Shown here in pieces: positions 1 to 4,609 of a stretch of DNA of 6,269 nucleotides (the stretch's first letter is position 1; each line of letters begins with the position of its first letter). The position numbers and the translations under genes were made by a program. The stretch lies in contig DHPU01000032.1 of the NCBI GenBank assembly GCA_002407935.1, positions 1 through 6,269 on the forward strand. The letters run 5' to 3'. This DNA is from Peptococcaceae bacterium UBA5356. Lineage in GTDB: Bacteria; Bacillota; Peptococcia; DRI-13; DTU073. The notes below the pieces were generated by a model, which made no database searches, was not told the origin of the DNA, and saw nothing but the letters and a program-made list of their open reading frames with translations.

Positions 1-999
1 CTTCTCTACAAAACTGAAACGACTAAGACTCCAGAGGCCATCAGCACCCCGCTGCTGCCAAATAAGAAGATGCCAAGAGAGGTCATCGACAGAGTTGTCC
101 GACTCGGCATCTCAAACCGGCATAATTGCGGGCTGTTTGACTATGTCTGGATTATAGCACATGCGCACACTTACTGCCTGCTTCAGAATGGAAAGAGAAT
201 GCCGAAGCACGCTTACCTCAAGACGACATTTCATGAACTGGAAGCAGCTTTTGGTGTTAAGAACAGAAAACAGTGCATTGAGGCACTTGATGTTCTTTCC
301 CAAAAAGGACTGATCCAGTACCTGGTATGCTGCAATTCCATCTACGTTTATGCTCTGTTGTATAAGTGCTTGTGGACCTACTCAAAAAAGACAACCAGTA
401 TCGAAACAGGTACCATAAACAAAAGCAGAGGCTTCATTTTTCTCAACATCTTCAGTATCAGAAAATATTTCAGCAATACGGGCCGTTTTTCGGAACGTGA
501 CATACTGATTTCCATTTGGATGAACCTGATCTACAATTACCAGGGGTATCGCATCACAAAGGATTCCGCCTTTATGGCGCTCTATAACGGCCTGCGCTGT
601 TCCCCAAAGCTAAAGCTAAAAACACTGGCGTATAAATGGCAATGCACGCCAATTACCACAAATAAGATGCTTATGGACCTTGATAAGAACAAATTTATCA
701 AGGTAATCAAGCTGCATAGTATCGGTACCTTTATCGCAGTTGGAAACTATTCTGAATTACTTTTTAAGAAAAAATCAATTAACGTGACGGAAGATTACAT
801 CCTCGTTGAATTCTTCCACCAGGATCCTGACCCAAAAGTCAGGGAGGTAAAACGTGAAGAAGCGAGGAAAGCAGCAATCAAAAGATATCTTAAAGAAAAG
901 GATTTACGGGAAAATTGGTTAGTGTATTACTGGGAATCAAAATCGACGAATCCAGTTATCAGAAAACAAGCACTAATGCGATTGCGAAGTACCGCATAA
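1..999 (+). CDS. Unrecognised protein with two winged-helix-like segments (5' end outside window)
   Basis: The first ATG is at 70 (309 residues), but the same frame is open back to base 1 (23 more codons) and no good ribosome site precedes 70, so the real start is probably upstream. I do not recognise the family. Counting from the ATG at 70, residues about 54-90 (FHELEAAFGVKNRKQCIEAL, then a short turn and VLSQKGLI) and about 183-215 (LAYKWQCTPITTNKMLMDL, then KNKFIKVIKL) both have the helix-turn-helix-wing look of winged-helix domains. The C-terminus (about 258-285) is highly charged and basic. Two winged helices in about 300 residues, followed by an AT-rich region full of inverted repeats, recalls Rep_3-type replication initiators, but I see no family-specific motif. 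A DNA-binding replication or regulatory role is inference only. Confidence 0.7.
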   Translation, partial: LLYKTETTKTPEAISTPLLPNKKMPREVIDRVVRLGISNRHNCGLFDYVWIIAHAHTYCLLQNGKRMPKHAYLKTTFHELEAAFGVKNRKQCIEALDVLSQKGLIQYLVCCNSIYVYALLYKCLWTYSKKTTSIETGTINKSRGFIFLNIFSIRKYFSNTGRFSERDILISIWMNLIYNYQGYRITKDSAFMALYNGLRCSPKLKLKTLAYKWQCTPITTNKMLMDLDKNKFIKVIKLHSIGTFIAVGNYSELLFKKKSINVTEDYILVEFFHQDPDPKVREVKREEARKAAIKRYLKEKDLRENWLVYYWESKSTNPVIRKQALMRLRSTA

Positions 1000-1026
1000 A
1001 TATTTCCAAAAGGAGATGTAAAAAAT

Positions 1027-1116
1027 ATGGACCTTGCAAAATCCTTAACAAATAATATTTCAAAGAACTGCGCGGAAAACGAAACTTTTAGTGTCTCCTA
1101 CAGCTTATTCTCTTAA
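1027..1116 (+). CDS. Small ORF, 29 residues, unknown
   Basis: ATG GAC CTT... runs to TAA at 1114-1116 and encodes a 29-residue peptide (starts MDLAKSLTNN, ends VSYSLFS). It lies 27 bp after the upstream gene and has a strong ribosome site, AAAGGAG ending at 1015, 11 nt before the ATG; this is the main support. The peptide is polar and rich in Ser/Asn, with no membrane segment, so it does not look like a type I toxin. It could be a real small protein, a leader peptide for the structured region that follows, or the remaining start of a deleted gene. I recognise no family. Confidence 0.35.
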   Translation: MDLAKSLTNNISKNCAENETFSVSYSLFS

Positions 1117-1117
1117 C

Positions 1118-1163
1118 GACCTTGACCTTTCACTTGACCTTATCTCTTATACTCTATTATACT
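1118..1163 (+). promoter_or_regulatory. Repeated GACCTT boxes and candidate promoter
   Basis: GACCTT occurs three times (1118-1123, 1124-1129, 1136-1141), giving two copies of CTTGACCTT with a 12-bp period. The second contains a -35-like TTGACC (1134-1139), followed after 18 bp by TATACT (1158-1163). Transcription would begin near 1170, just ahead of the inverted-repeat block at 1187. The AT-rich run 1155-1188 fits a melting region. The repeats could also be binding sites for the upstream DNA-binding protein. Confidence 0.4.
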
Positions 1164-1186
1164 ATAGATAATATAATAATATATAT

Positions 1187-1398
1187 ATCAGCCCAAAGAC
1201 AAAAAACACTGAAGGGACGGACTGGTGAAGATAACTATCCCAACACCACATAGCTATCACCTACTATGACAACTACAGATTTTGTAGTTGGCATTATCTA
1301 TTTGGGATTGCAGTCTTTGGGCTGATTCCACTAAGATAGTTATCTGCTTAACTATAGCTTAGTGCTAAACAAAGTACAGGAATTTATCTAAGCTATAG
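1187..1398. ncRNA. Block of long-range inverted repeats: candidate structured RNA or replication/recombination site
   Basis: Perfect complementary arms are visible. P1 is 1187-1200 with 1313-1326 (14 bp, ATCAGCCCAAAGAC). P2 is 1237-1243 with 1302-1308 (ATCCCAA). P3 is 1270-1277 with 1283-1290 (CAACTACA, loop GATTT). A fourth stem is 1249-1253 with 1264-1268 (CATAG). Arm 1229-1239 (AGATAACTATC) pairs with 1335-1345 across P1, which makes a pseudoknot. A separate 11-bp stem is 1352-1362 with 1388-1398 (CTATAGCTTAG). There is no ORF. A promoter-like sequence precedes it on the + strand. I cannot match it to a known RNA family; as DNA it could instead be a plasmid or integrative-element origin, or a recombination site. 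Confidence 0.45.
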
Positions 1399-1405
1399 GT
1401 TATAA

Positions 1406-1416
1406 CTCAACTTGAG
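1406..1416. repeat. Short palindrome CTCAA-C-TTGAG
   Basis: An 11-bp near-perfect DNA palindrome directly after the inverted-repeat block. The one-base centre makes an RNA hairpin unlikely, so it is more plausibly a protein-binding site. It has no known partner. Confidence 0.3.
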
Positions 1417-1430
1417 GAAAGATGAAAAAT

Positions 1431-1449
1431 AGAGAGATAAAGAGAGATA
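1431..1449. repeat. Purine-rich direct repeat AGAGAGATA x2
   Basis: AGAGAGATA occurs at 1431-1439 and 1441-1449 (10-bp period), inside a purine-rich run from about 1413 to 1475. Helical-turn periodicity would suit a protein-binding array, but two copies of a simple sequence are weak evidence. Confidence 0.3.
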
Positions 1450-1544
1450 GATTGAGATTAGACGAATATAAGATTACAGCATCGGATAATTTCTGAAAAC
1501 TACATGTTTTCGGAGAAAAAAATTGTTTAACGGATATCCCAAAA

Positions 1545-1614
1545 ACAGGTATTATCGTAAAAGATACTCACAATGCCTGTAGAATCGTCAGGAAAGCCTT
1601 CAGGCACGTTTTAA
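1545..1614 (+). promoter_or_regulatory. Attenuator-like pair of mutually exclusive hairpins
   Basis: ACAGGTATT (1545-1553) can pair with AATGCCTGT (1572-1580): 9 bp with one G-U. The 3' arm also contains TGCCTG (1574-1579), which pairs perfectly with CAGGCA (1601-1606). A small inner hairpin (AGG-AAAG-CCT, 1590-1599) lies inside the second stem, which is followed by CGTTTTAAATT. The two structures cannot coexist, which is the anti-terminator/terminator arrangement. The U-run has only four T, so termination would be weak. The region precedes the 25-codon ORF at 1639. Confidence 0.3.
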
Positions 1615-1638
1615 ATTAAGGATAGTAAAGGAAGCCTA

Positions 1639-1716
1639 ATGCGCTTAGAAGCCGTCAGACGCGAATCTATGCAGGATGTTGGATCAATTTTGTACTTACG
1701 TATATTCAACATTTAA
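1639..1716 (+). CDS. Small ORF, 25 residues, unknown
   Basis: ATG at 1639 is preceded by AAAGGAAG (1628-1635), with only a few bases to the start codon. The peptide begins MRLEAVRRES, continues MQDVGSILYLRIFNI and ends at TAA 1714-1716. It has the look of the start of a larger protein. It could be a leader peptide behind the attenuator-like hairpins or a truncated gene start; I do not recognise it. From 1717 to 1869 I see no convincing gene; an ATG-started frame at 1676-1951 is discussed under rejected items. Confidence 0.3.
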   Translation: MRLEAVRRESMQDVGSILYLRIFNI

Positions 1717-1869
1717 CGAACGCGGTAACCGGCGCCCGGATAATTTTCTGCTGCACCTTAGGAACTTGAGAATTAAGCTTCCGAATACAGTCGATAAAAA
1801 GTGCACTCGTAAGTGGAGAGTTTCTGACGTATATAAGTGTGATGCTCAGGAAAAAATAATTCCAAGGTA

Positions 1870-1910
1870 TTGTCATAAAAATAATATTATATTCATTGAC
1901 ATTATGACAA
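1870..1910. promoter_or_regulatory. Inverted-repeat operator TTGTCATAA / TTATGACAA
   Basis: The two 9-bp half-sites (1870-1878 and 1902-1910) are perfect inverted copies with centres 32 bp apart, about three helical turns. The right half lies in the spacer of the promoter that follows and the left half lies upstream of the -35. This is the expected layout for autoregulation by the XRE repressor encoded directly downstream, with dimers perhaps cooperating across three turns. A third near-copy (TTATGACA, 2261-2268) lies inside the 3' end of the repressor gene. Confidence 0.6.
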
Positions 1911-1924
1911 ATGCTGAATATAAT
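1896..1924 (+). promoter_or_regulatory. Perfect consensus sigma-70/SigA promoter of the XRE operon
   Basis: TTGACA (1896-1901), a 17-bp spacer and TATAAT (1919-1924) match the housekeeping consensus at every position. A second TATAAT overlaps at 1924-1929. The start site would be about 1931, giving a leader of under 20 nt before the ATG at 1948 and only a weak ribosome site (AAAAAGCGG). Such a strong promoter implies tight repression, in keeping with the inverted repeat that overlaps it. Confidence 0.8.
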
Positions 1925-1947
1925 ATAATAGAAAAAGCGGCACCACT

Positions 1948-2301
1948 ATGAACAAACCTGCTGAAACAATCGGTGCGAGAATAAAATCCCTGCGCGAGAG
2001 TAGCGGTCTTACACAGAGCAACGTAGCTAATTACCTCAAGGTAGACCAGAGTTTGGTGTCTATGGTCGAGAAGGGAAAACGCTCGCTCACCTCAGATATG
2101 CTTGACAAACTTGCGGCATTATTTAGCGTACAGGTATCTGCGTTTGAAGAATCAGATACCACTGCTAAACCATTGTCTTTTGCGTTCCGGGCAAGCAAAA
2201 TTGACGACGGCGACTTGGAAGCACTCAGTGCCATAAACAGGATTGCCTTGAATTGCAATTTTATGACACAATTGCTTGAGGGTAAACATGCCAATGGATA
2301 A
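1948..2301 (+). CDS. XRE-family helix-turn-helix repressor
   Basis: A 117-residue DNA-binding regulator. Residues 8-62 form a Cro/CI-type helix-turn-helix (IGARIKSLRESSGLTQ, then SNVANYLKVDQSLVSMVEKG, then a closing helix LDKLAALF). Residues 75-105 (KPLSFAFRASKIDDGDLEAL onward) form the C-terminal segment common in XRE proteins paired with ImmA/IrrE peptidases, where it is the likely dimer and protease-contact region. The gene overlaps the next one by 14 bp, so the two are translationally coupled. It is probably autorepressed at the operator at 1870-1910. By analogy with ImmR-ImmA of ICEBs1, it would be cleaved by the downstream peptidase on stress. It could also serve as the antitoxin part of an XRE-based toxin-antitoxin system. 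Confidence 0.88.
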   Translation: MNKPAETIGARIKSLRESSGLTQSNVANYLKVDQSLVSMVEKGKRSLTSDMLDKLAALFSVQVSAFEESDTTAKPLSFAFRASKIDDGDLEALSAINRIALNCNFMTQLLEGKHANG

Positions 2302-3046
2302 GATGGATTTATGGAAAAAAGCTCTCAGCCTGCGAAAAGAACTCGGAGAAGATACCACTTCACCCATCGATATATTCGCTTTGGCATATACAATCGAGAA
2401 GCTATCAATCGTATATTATCCGATGGGTAATAATATAAGCGGCGTTTGTATCAGGGGAACCGGCAATAATGTAGTCGCTATCAATTCAACAATGACGCTC
2501 GGCAGGCAACATTTTTCAATGGCACACGAATTATATCACCTGTATTTTGATGATGACGAGTCAACTGCGGTTTGTGCGAAAACAATTGGTGTAGGAAGTG
2601 AAAGGGAAAAGCAAGCCGATCAGTTCGCGTCTTATCTGCTTATGCCGCCGGATGCCTTATCGGATGTAATCAAGCGATTAAAAAAATCCGGCTCCAGCAA
2701 GCTTTCACTTAATGACGTCGTGCGGTTGGAACAATATTTTAGCATCAGTCGCCAAGCTATCCTTTATAGACTGATCGGTGAAAATGAATTGACAATGCAA
2801 GAAGCCGATTCGATGCGCAAAAATGTTATCCGGTCTGCTGTTCGTCTCGGCTATGATGATACGCTCTATAGATCGACTCCAAAAGATAAGTAATATAAAA
2901 CATATGGTTACTATATTCAGCAAGCAGATAAAGCACTTGAACAGGGATTAATATCCAGCGGTAAGTATGACGAACTATTGCTGTCTGCTTTCCGGTCTGA
3001 CCTTGTATATGGGGAAGAAAGCGAAGGGGGCGAACTGCTTGACTGA
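2288..3046 (+). pseudogene. ImmA/IrrE-family metallopeptidase interrupted by one in-frame TAA
   Basis: A zinc-dependent peptidase expected to cleave the upstream repressor. ATG 2288 is chosen because GAGGG (2278-2282) lies 5 nt before it; TTG 2276 and ATG 2294 are alternatives. The zinc motif HELYH is at residues 80-84 (HFSMAHELYHLYF), with the downstream EKQADQFASYLLMP segment that supplies the third ligand in this family. The frame stops at TAA 2891-2893 (201 residues), yet continues open for 50 codons to TGA 3044-3046 with convincing coding sequence (GYYIQQADKALEQGLISSGK, then YDELLLSAFRSDLVYG). That segment matches the usual C-terminus of clostridial ImmA proteins as I recall them. A CAA to TAA change would explain the stop. 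The catalytic domain is complete, so the short protein could still act; readthrough is the other possibility. Confidence 0.85.
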
Positions 3047-3143
3047 TTCGCTCTTTTTCGACAGCGACTGTATATCTGCGTTTCTATGGGTTGGACATGA
3101 AAATCTAAGCCAAAGATCTGCTTTTTTCCACAGGACAAGCTAA
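3039..3143 (+). pseudogene. Truncated start of a PIN-like protein, third gene of the XRE-ImmA operon
   Basis: TTG 3039 has a strong ribosome site (GAAGGGGG, 3023-3030, 8 nt upstream) and overlaps the end of the full-length ImmA frame, a typical operon junction. The 34-residue product begins MTDSLFFDSDCISAFLWVGH. The FFDSDC start, with paired Asp and SAFLW, resembles the N-terminus of PIN-like proteins (metal-dependent nucleases) that I recall following XRE-ImmA pairs in clostridia. Similarity stops around residue 25, after which the reading frame is short and unlike the family, so the gene was probably cut near 3110-3140 when the adjoining module arrived. Family assignment is moderate, from memory of the motif. 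Confidence 0.5.
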
Positions 3144-3155
3144 AATTTTAAAATA

Positions 3156-3280
3156 CTACTACATATTGACACTCATGCCTATTTATACTACCACTCCGCT
3201 GTTTATCAAGAAACCACTCTTGATTTCGCTTAAATTAGGTGTATAATCAAAGCGGTAATAGGCATAGTGTGTTGTAGCAG
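3156..3280. repeat. Large imperfect inverted repeat around a promoter
   Basis: Left arm 3156-3183 (CTACTACA, then ACACT-c-ATGCCTATT) pairs with right arm 3257-3280 (AATAGGCAT-AGTGT, then TGTAGCAG). The central 14 bp pair perfectly apart from one bulged C. The loop carries a hairpin, ATCAAGA (3205-3211) with TCTTGAT (3218-3224). A perfect 10-bp palindrome, TAAAATTTTA, sits just outside at 3141-3150. The block lies exactly where the PIN-like gene is lost and the GNAT module begins, so it may be the left end of the inserted element; alternatively it is an operator. Confidence 0.5.
3220..3247 (+). promoter_or_regulatory. Promoter of the RNA / 57-aa / GNAT module
   Basis: TTGATT (3220-3225), a 16-bp spacer and a perfect TATAAT (3242-3247). 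Transcription would start near 3254, leaving an untranslated leader of roughly 320 nt before the ATG at 3573. The -35 lies in the right arm of the 3205-3224 hairpin and the promoter lies inside the larger inverted repeat, so cruciform formation or a bound protein could affect it. Confidence 0.6.
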
Positions 3281-3550
3281 CCGCTTTTAATGAATTCGGG
3301 CCGGAATTCCCATGATTCAGTCATGGTATGGAATAGACGGCAATAATTTCCCGTCCCTTTGGCAACCTGGGGACGTTAAAGGCGTTGGTAACTAGACGGC
3401 TTCCACTGGGTTTACTTTGGCAAATGCAGCGAGCGGTCCCTATCTACGCGAAGTGCAGTTCATGGACATTGTCCGTTGTCCATTGCCCTGCATGCCACTG
3501 ACTTTAGTCGGTGGTAGTCGATGCAATGTTCTTTGGTTACTAAACGAAGC
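3254..3550 (+). ncRNA. Hairpin-rich structured RNA ahead of the 57-aa/GNAT pair
   Basis: The predicted transcript holds consecutive stems. They are GAATTC 3292-3297 with 3304-3309; CCATGA/TCATGG 3310-3315 with 3321-3326; CGTCCC/GGGACG 3352-3357 with 3370-3375; TGCA-GCG/CGC-TGCA 3425-3431 with 3447-3457; and ATGGACA/TGTCCAT 3462-3468 with 3477-3483. The last is CCACTGAC-TTTA-GTCGGTGG (3495-3514) inside TGCAT/ATGCA (3489-3493 with 3521-3525). It is richer in GC than the acetyltransferase gene. Two 8-mers, TAGACGGC and TTTGGCAA, recur at 58-59 nt spacing, suggesting a duplicated substructure. A reading frame crosses 3417-3572 but the ribosome site places the true start at 3573. I cannot name the family. 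The RNA-directly-before-ORF layout recalls HEARO/OMEGA RNAs, but it could be a riboregulator or cis-acting leader. Confidence 0.5.
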
Positions 3551-3572
3551 GAACATAGAAGGGATAATATGT

Positions 3573-3746
3573 ATGGCAACAAAAAGTATTTTAAAAAATA
3601 TAGTCGTTGACAACGATGCAGCTGCTGAGTCTTTAGCCGAGGCTCTTGAGCATGCGCAGAATAAGGGACATGTGCACGTTTCAATAAGGCGCAAAGTGCA
3701 TGAGGTCAAAGGAAGTTCAATTAAGCGTATGTTTGAAGGCAGATAA
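3573..3746 (+). CDS. Small 57-residue partner of the GNAT acetyltransferase (antitoxin-like)
   Basis: ATG 3573 is chosen over the longer frame because AGAAGGG (3557-3563) lies 9 nt upstream and the sequence before it is structured RNA. The protein begins MATKSILKNIVV, has an acidic, Ala-rich helix (AAAESLAEALEHAQNK) in the middle, and ends with a basic segment (VHEVKGSSIKRMFEGR). From memory, small proteins starting with a similar KSILKN sequence are commonly encoded directly before this type of GNAT protein in Firmicutes. The stop codon directly abuts the GTG of the next gene, so the two are translationally coupled. By position and size it resembles an antitoxin; no ribbon-helix-helix or other DNA-binding motif is obvious. 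Confidence 0.75.
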   Translation: MATKSILKNIVVDNDAAAESLAEALEHAQNKGHVHVSIRRKVHEVKGSSIKRMFEGR

Positions 3747-4358
3747 GTGGACGGATTCGCAATTATTAGTCTATCACAAATGATGCAAGAACTTGGGGAG
3801 GATAAAACTAATCTTATTCTCTCCGATTTTCGTTGTCCATTGGCTCCAGACGTAGAATATTTTTTATTACATAAAGCAGTACAGTTTACAAAGTGCTCTA
3901 TATCATCTACGTTCTTGGTTTTTACTTCATTTAGGCGGTCAAACGCTCTTATTGGATATTATACCTTAGCGAATAAGGTATTGATGGTACAAGCATCTTC
4001 TATTTCAAAGACCCTATTTCACAGATTAACTAAGTTTGGAGAATATGACGCTACTAGTAAATCTATTATTATACCGTCTCCACTCTTGGGGCAGCTTGGA
4101 AAAAACTTTAATCATGGATATAATAGTCTAATAAACGGAGACGAACTCTTAAAAATTGCTTTGGACAGTGTGAAAAGAGCACTTTCGCTATTGGGAGGAA
4201 AAACTGTTTATGTCGAATGTGAGCATAAAAGAGTACTGACAAATTTTTATGAGAGAAATGGCTTCGTTAAATTCTGGGATAGGCCGCTTGATCCCGATGA
4301 AACCGGCCTAAAAGGTCGCAGTCTATATCAAATGCTAAAGTATTTTGAAAAAATATAA
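3747..4358 (+). CDS. GNAT-family N-acetyltransferase
   Basis: A 203-residue protein expected to transfer acetyl from acetyl-CoA to an unknown acceptor; GNAT toxins acetylate charged tRNA, but nothing here shows the target. The start is GTG 3747, directly after the previous stop, with GAAGG (3735-3739) 7 nt upstream. The N-terminal part (about 55-85) contains core strands with FLVFTSFRRSNALIGYYTL. The acetyl-CoA loop is GQLGKN (115-120), a variant of the Q/R-x-x-G-x-G/A motif. It is followed by a helix (DELLKIALDSVKRAL), the strand GGKTVYVECE (150-159) and the GNAT C-terminal signature NFYERNGF (166-173). Length fits the family and no break is seen. It is AT-richer than the RHS remnant downstream, in keeping with separate origin. 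A terminator follows at once. Confidence 0.85.
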   Translation: MDGFAIISLSQMMQELGEDKTNLILSDFRCPLAPDVEYFLLHKAVQFTKCSISSTFLVFTSFRRSNALIGYYTLANKVLMVQASSISKTLFHRLTKFGEYDATSKSIIIPSPLLGQLGKNFNHGYNSLINGDELLKIALDSVKRALSLLGGKTVYVECEHKRVLTNFYERNGFVKFWDRPLDPDETGLKGRSLYQMLKYFEKI

Positions 4359-4388
4359 AGGGCATCCGGTTAATCCCGGGTGCCCTTT
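4357..4388 (+). terminator. Strong terminator after the GNAT gene
   Basis: AAAGGGCATCCGG (4357-4369) pairs with CCGGGTGCCCTTT (4376-4388) across a 6-nt loop: 13 bp with a single U-G. It overlaps the GNAT stop codon. The A-run before and T-run after the GC stem let it act in both directions. It marks the right limit of the module. Confidence 0.85.
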
Positions 4389-4396
4389 GTCATATC

Positions 4397-4609
4397 GTAA
4401 GCGCTAAACTTAATGGTGATGACAGAGAACAGCTGAGAACAGCTGCGGCAAACGGCAAAAGCATCAGCTACTCTTACAACAGCGACGGAATCCGCACGGG
4501 CAAAACAGTAGATGGGTGGCCACAAGCTACCTTTTCGATGGAAGTACCATCATTGCGCAGAAGACCGGGGACGACATTCTGTGGTTCCTGTATGACAGCG
4601 ACGGGACAA
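4397..4609 (+). pseudogene. RHS/YD-repeat protein fragment, frameshifted
   Basis: Two joined frames give a clear RHS-repeat sequence: NGKSISYSYNSDGIRTGKTV then, after a shift near 4513, VATSYLFDGSTIIAQKTG and FLYDSDGT. These YNSDGIRT-GKTV and LFDGS-QKTG-FLYDSDGT motifs are typical of clostridial RHS proteins, large surface or secreted proteins that often carry polymorphic toxin tips. The shift fits loss of one base in a GGCGTG-like stretch. A tandem 10-bp duplication (GAGAACAGCT, 4425-4434 and 4435-4444) disturbs the frame further upstream. Both ends are missing: the left end meets the GNAT terminator and the right end meets the IS66 remnant. No toxin domain remains. Confidence 0.8.

Noticed and set aside
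1491..1520. Hairpin TTCTGAAAAC / GTTTTCGGAG as a terminator
   Set aside because: It is AT-rich with G-U pairs and followed by A, not T. On the minus strand the T-run is on the wrong side.
1639..1671. tRNA-like stretch with GCGC and GACGCG
   Set aside because: I could not fold a cloverleaf or find a T-loop consensus.
1676..1951. 91-codon frame ahead of and overlapping the XRE start
   Set aside because: It has no ribosome site, its 3' part is the AT-rich operator and perfect promoter of the XRE gene, and the sequence (Cys/Asn/Ile-rich) resembles no family I know. Most likely chance.
2917..3138. 73-codon minus-strand frame
   Set aside because: It is the antisense shadow of the in-frame ImmA tail and the PIN-like start.
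3166..3189. TTGACA plus TATACT as a second promoter
   Set aside because: The spacer is only 12 bp, too short for a sigma-70-type promoter.
3417..3572. N-terminal extension of the 57-aa gene to 109 residues
   Set aside because: The ribosome site AGAAGGG at 3557-3563 fits ATG 3573. The upstream codons fall in strong hairpins, and the extension is not in the family as I recall it.
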